A stretch of 64,000 nucleotides of DNA from Arabidopsis thaliana. Its lineage: Eukaryota; Streptophyta; Magnoliopsida; Brassicales; Brassicaceae. Location: assembly GCF_000001735.4 (NCBI RefSeq), contig NC_003070.9, positions 10,906,001 to 10,970,000 on the forward strand. The letters run 5' to 3'. The notes under the pieces were generated by a model, which was not told the DNA's origin, ran no database searches, and was given only the letters and a program-made list of their open reading frames with translations. The position numbers and the translations under genes were made by a program. This document shows, piece after piece, positions 15,410 to 26,182 of the stretch (positions within the stretch are counted from its first letter, which is position 1; each line of letters begins with the position of its first letter).

Positions 15410-16019
15410 TTAGATGCATTGTCAGCTCCTCATTCGTTGTTCCATGTTGTGGACAAGAGCATTTCTTCTCAAGCCTCACCGTATTCTGCTCAATAACACT
15501 CTTATCCTGTTGTTGGGGCTCAATAACACTCTTATGCAGATGATGTTGCAGTACGTAGGTGAGTCATTTTTTATGTACAAGGGAATACATATAATAACTA
15601 AAGTGAATGCAGATTCCGTAAAGAATGATTGGTCAAACGATACCTTCTTGGGTACTTGGGATAAGTTAGGAGAGTAATCATCCAATCTGCAAGGGGAATG
15701 AAGTCATAGGGTTTAAGGAAAAATTGGTCTTTTCACCAAGGATGATCTCAAGACCGGGTGGTACCAGTACGAGTACCAAAGAAACTCGATATCTTTTGAA
15801 GAAATGGTTGTATGTCATCTAGTATACGACGAAGAGAACCTTGCCATTGAGGATACTGAAGCCATTGAGGATACTGAGAATGAAGCCGAGGAGGGCCTTA
15901 ACGTTGAAAATTTTGGGACTGTTCACGTAGATGATTTGCTTGGTCAGTATGAAAACCTGGACATTTTTCGTGGTGATGAGCAGTTCCTTATCGGTCTAAG
16001 GGAATGTCGACGTCGATGA
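15410..16019 (+). pseudogene. NAC-domain gene relic 1
   Basis: Pieces of a NAC-type DNA-binding domain can be read if frames are switched. Around 15695-15830 the text GNEVIGFKEKLVF, then TKDDLKTGWYQYEYQ, then EEMVVCHLVYDEE follows NAC subdomains C to E (viGfkktLvFy, tdWimhEYrl, dewvlCri). An acidic tail ends at a TGA at 16019. Upstream, the phrase HSYPVVGAQ*HSYADD contains TAA twice where CAA (Gln) would fit, and there are frameshifts around 15670-15745. It is non-functional as a NAC protein. Relic 2 at 22.1 kb shares the unusual GW(Y/H)QYE motif, so the two derive from the same subfamily. The upstream limit is uncertain. Confidence 0.62.
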
Positions 16020-16413
16020 TCGACTTGATCAGACCGGAAAAGATCTGGCTTGATGGATGGATGATTTGCTCTATTACTAAATACTCCAAAGATATATAGT
16101 TGGTACAAGTGTGTTTGTGATTTAGTTTTTTTTTTTAGTTTGAGACTTTGATACTTGTCCAAACTCTGTTTCTTTCTTTTTGATCAATTTGGGAAAAGAT
16201 CTTGCTCTTTAATAAAACATTCACTAGATGATGAGTGTATTAAGGTAAATACTTCACTTGATGTTGCGTCTAAACCAACTCTTATACTATGTGGGAAAGA
16301 TGTCTTTGTCATAGGGATTTAAATTGGAGTTGCGCCTTTCCTTATTATTCTGATCCCGAGATAAAGAATAGCTCGTCTTTTTCGCCATCATTCCTACATA
16401 ATGATTCCATATA

Positions 16414-17825
16414 GGCCCTGTCTGTTTCATCATTTATCATTTCCATTCAGATGATCCACTTACATGATTCATTTGAATGATACATCTGAATGATGTTTGT
16501 TTTACTATTTGTAATTTAATCTAAATGATGCATTTAAATGAATCTTTATTTGTTTGATCATTTTGTAGTTCATCCATATTCTCATTTAGATAAAAATGAC
16601 TAAAATACCCATGCTTTTATTTTGACAAATGACAAATATTCAACATCATTACCCATTATCAATATCAAACATATTGGCGGGAAAATATGATTTTACGGTT
16701 TTAGCAAAATACCGTTTACGGTTTTGGCGGAAAAATATGATTTTGCGGTTTCGCCGAGAATACACGATTTTACGGTTTTGGCGGTAAAATATGATTTTGC
16801 GATTTTGGTGGGAAAACATGTGTTTGCGGTTTTGGCGGGAAAACATAATTTTACGGATTTGCGAAAACATGATTTTAGGGTTTTGGCGGGAAAACATGAT
16901 TTTATGGTTTTGACGGGAAAAACATGATTTTGCGGTTATGGCGGGAAAAACATGATTTTGCGGTTTTGGCGGGAAAAATATGATTTTGCGGTTTTGACGG
17001 GATTTTGCGGTTTTGGCGGGAAACATGATTTTACGGTTTTGCGGAAAAATATGATTTTATGATTTTGGCGGGAAAACATGATTTTGCTGTTTTGGCGTAA
17101 AAATAAGATTTTTGCGGTTTTGACGAAAAATAAATTTTGCGGTTCCGGCGGGAAAATATGATTTTTGCGGTTTTGGCAAAAAAACATGATTTTGCGGTTT
17201 TGGCGAAAAATATAATCTTATGATTTTGACGGGAAAACATGATTTTACGGTTATGGTGAGAAAATATGATTTTGCAATTTTGGTGGGAAAACATGATTTT
17301 GCAGTTTTGGCGGAAAAACATAATATTGCCATTTTGGCGAGAAAATATAATTTAGTGGTTTCGGCATAAAAATATAGTTCTATGGTTTTAGGTGGAATAC
17401 CGCTTTCTATAATTTTACATCAAAAATTATGATTTTGCGGTTTTTGGCAAAAAAACGCAATTCCACGATTTTACGATTATGACATAAAATAATAATCCGT
17501 GATTTCATGATTTTTTAGAGTTTTTTTTTGTTTCAATATATAATTTTAAAAATATTATATAAGAAATCTATAAAAAAAAATATTATTTAAATTATGATTA
17601 TAAACAAGAGTATATCTGTCTTTTGTTATTTTTGAATGAACCATCTCCATCCAAATGGTTCAAACAAATTCATCCAAATGAATTTCATTAATTTGCCTAA
17701 ATTTTGAAACTCATTCAGATGTATCATCCAGATGATTCATCCAAATGCTTGTTAAATTGTCATAAACAAACATCATTTTCCATCTCCATTTGGATGGATC
17801 ATTTGGATGGAGAAACAAACAGGCC
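16414..17825. mobile_element. TIR transposon (PIF/Harbinger-like) with E2F-site array
   Basis: Left end GGCCCTGTCTGTTTC (16414) and right end GAAACAAACAGGCC (to 17825) are imperfect inverted repeats flanked on both sides by ATA (16411-16413 and 17826-17828). Subterminal regions on both sides repeat ATGGATGATCCA-like motifs in both orientations, typical of transposase-binding arrays. GGCC(C)TGTTTGTTT ends and a 3-bp duplication resemble plant PIF/Harbinger (Tourist) elements, though ATA is not the usual TWA, so the class is tentative. There is no transposase. The centre, 16670-17345, is a tandem array listed separately. Confidence 0.7.
16670..17345 (-). repeat. Array of about 25 units of 27-28 bp with TTTTCCCGCC-like core (reverse strand)
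   Basis: On the plus strand the unit is approximately GGCGGGAAAACATGATTTTGC followed by GGTTTT. At least eight copies keep GGCGGGAAA, the reverse complement of the E2F consensus TTTCCCGCC. Spacing measured at 16890, 16917, 16945 and 16973 is 27-28 bp. A spacing of about three times nine makes overlapping, strongly repetitive minus-strand open frames, which are artefacts. The unit has the same length and the same two conserved blocks (CAAAA...TTTTCCCGC) as the array at 9188-9690. Confidence 0.88.
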
Positions 17826-17918
17826 ATAGTCACCGGAGATATGAACACAATTAATAACACACATCTCGTCAGTCATAAGATAACAATTAACAATAAACTG
17901 GCTTGTTCAACTCTTCTC

Positions 17919-19702
17919 TTACATTAGGATCCTTGACATGATAGGATCCTTAAAACGGGCAATACTCTCTACATGTTGAGGTGCGATGCGGACATGACAT
18001 TCACCCTCGTCTACGAATCCGGAACAGCGCCTAAATTCTTCATCGTCTCCAATTCCTAAGAGCCTAACTCTTCTAATGTTTGTTGTTTCAACATTATAGT
18101 AGAAAATGTAGAAGGTCGATTATCGAGTGACAACAACTTTGGAGCCATAATGATCTCACCAGCCTTGTTGGTGCCTGGAAAAGACATTTGGATATCCCCA
18201 ACATAATCCCACGCGACAGAGGAGGGAAACACACATGTTTGCTTTGACCATTCATGTCTCTCAACGTCTTCTAGAATCCATAAATCAAAACTATGGAAAC
18301 GACCATAAGGGAATCTCACAATGGACCTAGCTTCCCTTTGTATTCTATGAATATTGCTTCATACCCCCATTGTAAAACATCATTAGGAGCTTTGATAAAA
18401 CTTATCTTCTCAGACCTAACATCAAAACACACCAAAACTGGATTCATAGGTGGGGTTGGGCTATAAGCACCATAGTAGACAAAACCATCGATGCTTACTC
18501 CCACAGTTACCGGGCTAAAAGGCGCATTGGTAACTTCAATGTGTCTCCATCCTTGACCACCTCCCCCTAGTGTTAAGACCTTGTGCTCTAGATTTCTCTT
18601 TCTCGACGGCACAGATACAGACAATGCTTTTTGTTGATCATCAATCGGATCGTATCCCACGAATCGAGTGTTAACAGGAAACTTAGGACATCTCCATCAG
18701 TGAGATACCTTCTTGGTTTCTAAAAAAAAAAAAGATATTAGTATTTTAATAAATATTAGTTATATAATTAAATTTTAACAATAAAATAATATTTGACCAA
18801 TAGATGATATACAAGTGTTCTTATGGGTTTCTTAGAGTTTCTCACTTGAGAGACTAATTCTACTCTCTCTCATACTTTTTGATTATATTTTATTTTTATA
18901 TTAAACAGTTTCTCAATGAGAAACCATTGATGGAGATGGTCTTAATGACTTGCTCCGTGCTAGGGTTACATATCATGTGCCGAAATTCAGCGGTAACAGA
19001 GAGAAAGCCATGGACAGAGTCACAAGACCCTGAGTGGAAACTAAAGCTCATTTATGGTACTGCAATCTCGAAATGAGGTACCAAAGAAGAAGCATAGTCT
19101 CCCTCATGTGAAAACGTGAAGAAGAAGATAAGCTTATCCTTAGGCTTATTGAAAAAACCATTACTCAAAGCGACTACAAACCGTGATTGCTTCGAGGACA
19201 TAGTGAAGAAGGAATCGATGAATCTTTGGCTTCCGATGATGGAAGACCACATTTTAGAGACGCGTTTGAAATTCGTAAGAGACTTGGCAGACAATCTAGT
19301 AAGTATAACCATCTTTAGATCAAAAGGGAGCGAATCTAAATCTATCTCACTTGGGTTTGTGTCTTTCTCATTACCATCTCCAAAGCAAACCTCAGATGAT
19401 TCGACTCGACAAAGGAGTTTCTTCAACCTAAACTTGGAAGGCAATCTAACCGTCTTTAGATCAACAGGGTTCGGATCTAACTTACTTGGTCTGTTGCAGA
19501 ACCTGTCCTTGCCTTTTACGGCGGTTCCCGACGAAACCCAGAATTCGACTCGGAGAAGATTGGATTTGAATCGCAAACACCTAGATTTGAGCGACAACCG
19601 CAAAGAGCTAGATGTGTATTCGACAAAGGAGGTTCCTCTTTTTTTAAATTGGGTCTTCTTCTTCAAGGAGCTTTTTTTTTTTTTCGACACAAAATCCGAC
19701 AA
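17919..19702 (-). pseudogene. F-box/FBA gene broken by a MITE, a nonsense codon and two frameshifts
   Basis: Reading down from 19702, an unusual ~115-aa basic N-terminal extension leads into an F-box (LPFDLKMVILTRLSAKSL, WSSIIGSQRFIDSFF) and then an F-box-associated domain. Homology to the intact gene at 26713 continues to about 17960; the frame closes at a TAA at 17919-17921. Defects seen: TAA in place of a sense codon near 19052; a 256-bp MITE (18686-18941) inside the ICNPSTEQVIKFP segment; a one-base loss near 18330 (KGKLGPL* where KGKLASIVR is expected); and another frameshift near 18115 before FYIFYYNVET. Removing the MITE and one TTA copy restores the frame exactly at that point. It might be annotated as two short genes, but the alignment to its paralogue supports one decayed gene of the SCF substrate-receptor family. 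Confidence 0.8.
18683..18944. mobile_element. 256-bp MITE (Tourist-like) inserted in the F-box pseudogene
   Basis: The element spans 18686-18941 with TTA target duplications at 18683-18685 and 18942-18944. Ends are inverted: GGACATCTCCATCA on the left; the right end reads, in reverse complement, GACCATCTCCATCAATGG. It is AT-rich inside and non-coding. The TTA duplication fits Tourist/PIF-Harbinger MITEs. Confidence 0.85.
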
Positions 19703-20102
19703 AACTCATTGCTAGAATTGGGCCCAACTACTAAAAGCCCAAAGCAAAAGAATGGGGACGACTAGGAAAAAAATTAATTAATGAGAAGTGAGAACATGCA
19801 TAATTGAATATGGTTAAATACACGTTTCCAAAAAATAATGAGAAACTTGGGGATCTTTTTCTTTAGCATGGTGATAAACTTTGGAATTTTTTGTTTCCAA
19901 TAAATGATATTTTTACTACTTAATCATCTCTAATGGTATATATTACGTTAAATATATATATTCTAACTTTAATTTATTTATTGCTTGCTTGAAACCTACG
20001 TAAGATTTAAAATTATTAAATGATACAAAAACTTTGAAATTCAAATAGTAGTTTTTTTTTTGCGAAATGAGTCTTCATCATGAGTGTTATTGGTTTAAGC
20101 CT
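19703..20102. other. Short intergenic spacer
   Basis: AT-rich spacer between the F-box pseudogene and the proline-rich gene, both on the minus strand. A GGGCCC/GCCCA-containing stretch at 19719-19741 sits just upstream of the pseudogene and may be the old promoter. Nothing else is recognised. Confidence 0.5.
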
Positions 20103-20561
20103 TTACGGAAACACTTGAGGGATGCTTGGGGTAGAAGGCATCCAATTAGCGGACTCATCAAATCTCGGAGCGAAGCCTTGGTAAGGAGCAGACTGATCTA
20201 CAAATGGAAAGGGCGGGTACTCGGGGAGTGAAGGCCAAACCGGAACCGGTAACCTAGGTTTCTCAAAATCAGGAAATGCCGGCGGTGGAAGGAGAGGCAC
20301 ATCAGGCAGAGGCGGCGCTAGGAGAGGAAGATCAGGCGGAGGCGGTGGTGGCGCCACTGCTTCTTGGAAAGAAGGGAAGTCAGGGAATCCAAGGTCGTGG
20401 ACCGGTGTATTACGACCAGAAGATGGATAATCGTCGGCTCCAATCTGAGCTACTTTAGCGTGGGATCTCTGTAGTCGTGAAGAAAATGTTTCTTTGGGCT
20501 TTTGGAGTATGAAGAAACTCAAAAAGACGACGTATCTAAGAACAAGTGAAAGTGATGCCAT
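20103..20561 (-). CDS. Small secreted proline-rich protein
   Basis: A single 152-codon exon from ATG at 20561 to TAA at 20103. The first ~25 residues are hydrophobic (SLVLRYVVFLSFFIL), a signal peptide or anchor. The rest is dominated by Pro with Phe/Leu, including PPPPPP and repeated LPLLAPPLP- and PDVPLLPPP-like runs, as in cell-wall hydroxyproline-rich glycoproteins. There are no classical Ser-Pro4 extensin repeats. A TATA-like GCTATAAATTT lies upstream on the minus strand at 20630-20640. The general plan resembles the proline-rich protein at 29831, which is also next to an F-box gene, so the two may be diverged paralogues. Function is unknown. Confidence 0.65.
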   Translation of the reverse strand: MASLSLVLRYVVFLSFFILQKPKETFSSRLQRSHAKVAQIGADDYPSSGRNTPVHDLGFPDFPSFQEAVAPPPPPPDLPLLAPPLPDVPLLPPPAFPDFEKPRLPVPVWPSLPEYPPFPFVDQSAPYQGFAPRFDESANWMPSTPSIPQVFP

Positions 20562-22100
20562 TGTATTTAGTGTGTGTGGGTGTTGATGTTTAGTCTTTTT
20601 CGTAATTTTAGGGTTACTGAAGATTCAAATTTATAGCTTTGAATTAATTGGTTGACAATTGTAAAATCTTTGCTATTATTTGCATTGTGTTCCTACTTTT
20701 CACCAAAGCATATGCTAATACTTTTTTATTCAAAGTCAAACGTCATGTCAACGAGGAGTGTTTTGACCAAAGATCAATTTTGATAAATCGAAATTATTAG
20801 GTCAACGGCAACGAATAAGAACCTTTTCGTACACACTATATGGTCTTGTTTTGATTAATCTAAACCAAACCGATTAGGCCAAACCGATTAGGGAAAATAA
20901 TAACCGATCCTTACGATCGTGTCAAACAACATTTGGTTTTCCTAACAAACAATTCAAATAAGTACTGAAACTAATTAGCAGTAAGTGTTTCTTTCAAAAA
21001 AGTTAGGACATACAAAATTCAAATTTTATAATAGATGTAAATCAACTAAAATTCAAACTCTTTCTTCTTTCTATCTTTTTTTTTTTTTGCCTTATTGATA
21101 AATTACTTATGTTTGATAGTTTATATTTTTCATAAAGATAAATCAAAGCTATAGTTTGGACAAAATCATATTGATAAAACTGGTTAAAAAGAAAAGATCA
21201 TTCATATGTAATTTTTTCTTAGCCTTATTTGGTGTACACATACCGTGACTCCATGAGTGGTACTGTTGTTCCTGCAGAGCCATATTTCCCATTTGAAGAT
21301 CGTGAGAGTGGCAATAGAAACTAGTGAAGATGTGGAACCGCCAAATGAGAGACTTAACGCCAAAAGTGAATTTGTTAACATAACATATAAGGACTTGGCC
21401 AAGGATCAGACCGGTGACCATGTTGAACACAAAGCTATAGTTAGAACTTACAAAGTGCCATCGATGAGCTTTCAGAATACTTATCTCTCGAGGGTGACTT
21501 TTTGGAGTGGAGAAAAAGCTGCTTTCTGTATGACTCTCTAGAGCAAGATTTAATAAGTAATAGTCAACAAATAGGAATTCATATATCAGCATATTTTTTC
21601 TGCCATTTGAACTTATTTCAATAATTCTTTTAGTTGTTTCCATAGGTGCAATTTATGTGGCTCGTCAATAAAAAAAATTATTAAAGACGAAAAAAAACTT
21701 TGTGTATATAGATGATTTTTTCCGTTCATTCAATTAAATTTGATTGAATCCTATTTCATATTTTAAGGATCAATTTTTATATTTAATATAAATTTGAAAA
21801 AAAAGTTTTAGTACCTAAATGTTGTTTTATTCGTACTTTTTTTGTTATATTCTAGTTGATGGAATCCAGTGAATTATTTTTCATATTGAAATGAATCAAA
21901 ACTGATAAGGAGTTGTTGAATGATACTCAGAACATGTACTTGTTTTGAGTGCTTATTTATTTTTAAATAGTCTTTACGGATTGATCACAAGTGAAAATAT
22001 GGTTAGGGCTCTTATGTGTCTTGAATACTTGCTTCTGTTTCCTCGACTTTTATTTTGACTCTACAATGTCATGTTTTTACATTGATTTTTATGTACTATA
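20562..22100. other. Intergenic DNA with unsupported open frames
   Basis: A minus-strand frame of 164 codons (21643-21149) and plus-strand frames overlapping it at 21257-21541 cover the same bases. Neither shows a family motif or convincing codon pattern. A relic of an unknown plus-strand gene around 21280-21540 is possible, since this part is less AT-rich than its surroundings, but I cannot name it. Confidence 0.4.
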
Positions 22101-22113
22101 ATTTGCTTTTCAG

Positions 22114-22925
22114 GTATGAACGGCCAAGTTATACCAAAATGGTTTCGAGTTTCTCCCACTGACGAAGAGGTCATAAGGTTAAGCCATTAGGTGTAGGCGC
22201 TTTCCAAAGGTGGAATCTTCTAGTTCTCACGATCTACTAAAAGTAAAGTTGAGCACCCGGACCACTTGCATTCATTCGGTTCTCCTCTCAGTTCCGTTTA
22301 GCTCTTATTCCTCTTTGGAAGCGGGCCGTGGGAGCATGGCGGGAGACAAAGTCCGGAACTGCGGGAGGTGACTGTCTCATGAAACACCTATACGTGTATG
22401 ATCATCCTGATTTGCTCATCCACCAATCGAGAGACTACTTTCACAAAGGAGAATATTGGTACACTTTGTAACCAGAAAACACAAAGGACCATCCAACATG
22501 ATGAAGCGAACTATGGGCATAAGGAACAAGAAAAGGGGAGGTGAATGCATGACAAGAAGATTGAGATTAAAGAGGAAGGTCATATCATCGGGGAAAAACA
22601 AAAATTTATATTCAGAGACAAGCAAAATAGGCATTGTGGATGGCACCAATACGAACATCGCCTTCCTTCTCCCCAGTTTCTGCTGGCTGTTAGTCACATG
22701 ATCTATAAGGCTGAAGATGATGTCACGCTAACTCAAGCTTTCGATGAACTCAACCACTTATGCGTACCTTTGGTGAAGCTCCAGCCACTTATGGGCATTG
22801 ATGCAGCTATGAATGAACCGGAAGTAAAGGTGAATCCAGATGAAGATGTAGAAATACTTTAGAAGCAATTATGAATGACTTCCAACACCTATTGTCAACA
22901 AACGACATGGAGATAGATGCACCGT
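22114..22925 (+). pseudogene. NAC-domain gene relic 2
   Basis: The 5' part reads MNGQVIPKWFRVSPTDEEVI from the ATG at 22116, matching NAC subdomain A (ppGfRFhPTDEEli). It then meets stops. A second frame gives LYVYDHPDLL...YFHKGEYWYTL, matching subdomains B/C. A third (22545-22862) gives GEKQKFIFRDKQNRHCGWHQYEH...AVSHMIYKAEDD, matching subdomains D/E. At least two frameshifts and several stop codons separate them. Some frame changes could in principle be unrecognised introns, but in-frame stops inside the exon-like pieces argue for a pseudogene. It is the sister of the relic at 15.4 kb. Confidence 0.7.
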
Positions 22926-23490
22926 GATCTTGTTGGTTTCCATCTTGGCCTCAGTTTTCCTTTATAGATTCTCCCGAGCTTTACAAATTTCTCACATGCT
23001 TGTTATCTCTGACTGTTATACATTCCGGCAGATCTTCAATCTGTTTTAGAGTATATCTCTTCTTTTTTTGGTACCTGAAACTCATGTTTTAGTCTTTCAA
23101 GATTCTCTTAAACTAATTTGTTTTTTCAAAATTCTGTTTGTACATAATTTCTAGTGCATATATGGTCTTCACACAACAATTAAAGAAACTGAAGCATTAA
23201 TCTGTAGAATGTCAAGATCAATGTGTAATATTATGGGATTGCATGCATTAGCGAGTTTTTTCTTTTTTTTTTTCAAGTATAAAACCTCTATAAATTAATA
23301 ATGTTGGGCCACATTCTATTAATTTATAGATGTATTAATTTATTAAATTATTAATTTAGAGAGAGTTTTCTCTAATTTTATAACTTTTTTAATTTTCTAT
23401 GAAAATATAAGATTTCTTTCGTTATATCTACATATACATTTTTGCAGCCATTTTGTGAAATAAATCATGTAGTTGGGACTTATTTACGAT

Positions 23491-25004
23491 GACTGCCACT
23501 AGATTTTTTTTTTGTCAAAACACAACTTTCATTCATTAAGGCCTCAAGAGAGGAAAGTTGATACAAGCTACGATAATACAACAGAAAGAAAGATACAAGT
23601 TCCATGAGTTTTCCAAAGGGATGTTCACTTTTAAAAAGTTTGCAATGGTTGAAAAATTTGTTGAAACTATAGCGGATTCGACCAAGAAGACGAGCTTCGC
23701 GAAATCCTCGACCAACGGGTGGTCATAGACGGCTCGAGCAAACAATGCATACGAGCTTTTAGAAACAAATTCCAAAGAGGAGGCTGCTGGATAAAAAAGA
23801 TTGAGAATACTACGGTAACCACTTTTCCATGGAAATGCGGTTATAATGCCGTTCTTCTTCAAGCTTTTAAAAATTTGAGAACTATCCTTGAACTTGATGA
23901 TTTGCACATGAACGAGCTCGATAATCAAAGGAAGCGGGGATGAAGAGTTGAAAAAGCTACGGTAATCACCGCTCTGTGGAGACGGGATCATAGTGCCGTT
24001 CTTCTTCACTCTTTTGGTTTTATGAAAAATCTCTCTAGGTGCTTCGAAAGGCAGGGTTCTCGAGATATAATTGTACCAACAAAGCAACATTGACCGAATA
24101 TGTTCCAATTGTTGTCCATGAAAAACTGGTTTCAAATATCGACACCAACGTTGGCTAATAATGGACAAATAAGATTTTCGATTAAACCTAGATTTTTGCA
24201 GAAATTGATTAGGATCACACCTATTGGAGTTGGGCTTCAAACACCTTAAAGGCCCAAATAAATGAATTTGCCAAGACAAGGAACTTGATGGGCCGAACTG
24301 GAATAGGCCCAAAACCGAAAACCCTAGTTTTCTTTTGGCATGGGCGATGAGACTTTGAGTGTGGCGGCTAGACGACGGCGAGCAGAAGATCGGAGTTGAA
24401 AGAGTTACCGCCGAGGGATGTGGCACTGGAGGAGATAAAGGCGAGAGACAGCGGTACCAATTGGTTTGATGGATTAGGGTTGATCCATTCGTCGACAACT
24501 TCGTCACTGGGACCAACGATTCTAAAACCCAATGAGAACGTTGGTCGATGAGGGTAGCGGAGCAGCTAGGCTTCATGGATCTAGGCGCAGGTGACAGGTT
24601 AAGCTCGAGATCAACCATTTTTGCAGATTTAGCTTTCAAGCATCTCGTCAATAGCACAACGGGATAGGTTTCATCAAGAGTATCCAGCAGATTAGAGGAC
24701 CAAATGGGAGAAGAGGTTCTGGGCAGCCTGAAAAGTGGATCTCTGACCACCAAAACCGAAAGCAAAAAGGAAGCGCTGTGGTGGTCGGGAGAGTGACAAA
24801 AGGGGACAAAGAGTTTGCGAGATGCGGAACTGAGACAAGAGAATTGGAGGAGCTTAGGTACATCCCGACGCCGGCGAGCAAAAGCTCCACCAGCGTCGGA
24901 AAATAGATTCATGAGGATGTCTTCGATTTTCGTGCTTGGGAGAGTTCACGGTTTTTTTTTCTCATTTTCTTATAGCTTTTCTCAGACGACTGCCACTAGA
25001 TTTT
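23491..25004 (-). mobile_element. Retroposon with poly(A), 17-bp target duplication and a 458-codon open frame
   Basis: The 17-bp sequence GACTGCCACTAGATTTT occurs at 23491-23507 and again at 24988-25004. Between them is a 1480-bp minus-strand sequence. Its 3' end, on the minus strand, reads GAATGAAAGTTGTGTTTTGA followed by CA and an A tract. This is the product of target-primed reverse transcription, a LINE-mobilised or Sadhu-like retroposon. An uninterrupted frame runs 24912-23536 (458 codons), but I see no reverse transcriptase, endonuclease or gag motif. Residues about 300-400 hold two related segments (KKNGTMIPSPQSGDYRSFFN and KKNGIITAFPWKSGYRSILN). The perfect duplication and open frame suggest a recent insertion. 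Confidence 0.82.
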
Positions 25005-25309
25005 AATGTTTGTTTTTGATAATTAGAAAAAAAATCTTCGAATTAAATATTTGACATTTAACAATCTTCCCTAAATCTCTCCACATTAACTACACGATTA
25101 ATTACTAAAATAAAACTTTCAAAATATTTAATATCATTTAATTACTACAAAATTATCATTTTTGATATTGCTTTTCTCCATGACTATAATAATTCGATTA
25201 TAATCATCAAACCGCAGAGATATTTGATAGCATTTAATTACTACAAAATTACAAAATATTTAGACAATAATTCATAAACATATCATAAATAAGATCAACA
25301 TTAATAATA

Positions 25310-25475
25310 TAAATGGTTTTTTTACGGAGCGGGTTGGCGGGACGTTACTTAATAATAATTGTAAACTATAAAATAAAAATATTTTATAGATAGATATAAT
25401 TTGCAAACTTTTATGTATACTAACTTTAAAAAATAAATTATTCTCGCGGTGTACCGCGGGTTAAAATCTAAGACA
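25310..25475 (+). mobile_element. Degenerate Helitron-like 3' end
   Basis: CTCGCGGTGTACCGCGGG at 25443-25460 is a near-perfect palindrome followed by TTAAAATCTAAG. In Arabidopsis ATREP Helitrons a CG-rich hairpin sits about 11 bp before the terminal CTAG; here the terminus would be CTAA. The GC-rich phrase GGAGCGGGTTGGCGGGACG at 25325 is also typical of these elements. The left end was not found. Confidence 0.5.
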
Positions 25476-26182
25476 ATATATTATTAGAACCAATTACAAG
25501 TTCAAAAACAATTATCATGTCTAGAAAATAACAACAATTTTTTTGATATGGTATACATATTAGTTTTAAATTCAAGCAAGAACGAATACAAATTTAAACA
25601 AAAGAAAAATACTAAAATTATATTTTATTAAAGTTTCTCACATATAACACATTTATAGTTGATATATATATATATATGTATATATAATTATTATTTTATG
25701 ATATTAATGAGACCTTAATGTTTACATAGTATTTATTGATTTATCATTTTTTTACATTAGTTCCAATTTTGTACCAATTTTTTTTATTAATTTATAAAGA
25801 TTATTAATTTATTGAATATTAATTTATAGAGATTTTACTGTAATAGGTCTCTCCTATAAATGAAAAGGCTTTTACAAGTTTTCATAGGTATATCCTTGAT
25901 CCTAAGTCCATGGATTTGAGTTCTGCAACCTTATACCGAGTAAATTTGCAACACTGATGTGAGAAGATAAAAAGACACAAATATGACTATATGGGCTTCC
26001 CACCCGATTTGAGCTTTCCACCCGATTTGAGCTTCGACCAAGTAAAGCTTTTTGAGCGAAGATTTCTTTTAAGTCAAACAGAGCACGTACTTATGTTTGT
26101 GTCTTTATCTCTCTGATCTCATCTTTTACAATTACAAAACAAAACAAGTAAAAGAATTTGAACGAAAATTTGGGTTCACCTC

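Larger units (their letters stand above)
23274..25842. mobile_element. Emigrant-like ends enclosing nested insertions
   Basis: The left boundary reads AAAACCTCTATAAATTAATA (23281) and the right boundary is its inverse, TATTAATTTATAGAGATTTT then ACTG (to 25840), followed by TA. From memory this is the Emigrant (Tc1/mariner, pogo-like) MITE end. Internal repeats of TATTAATTTATAG occur at both sides. The 2.57-kb span is far longer than the usual ~0.5 kb because it holds the retroposon 23508-24987 and a Helitron-like end at 25445. The two ends may belong to one split element or to two. Confidence 0.5.

Noticed and set aside
16649..17332. Several minus-strand open frames of 80-125 codons with FSRQNRKIMF-like repeats
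   Set aside because: They arise because the transposon's 27-bp repeat is a multiple of three and lacks stops. The same bases are open in more than one frame.
21149..21643. 164-codon minus-strand frame
   Set aside because: No domain, signal or codon pattern, and plus-strand frames overlap it. Not enough support for a gene.
22545..22862. Intact small gene encoding 105 aa
   Set aside because: Its sequence is the C-terminal half of a NAC domain whose N-terminal half lies upstream in other frames, so it is treated as part of a pseudogene.
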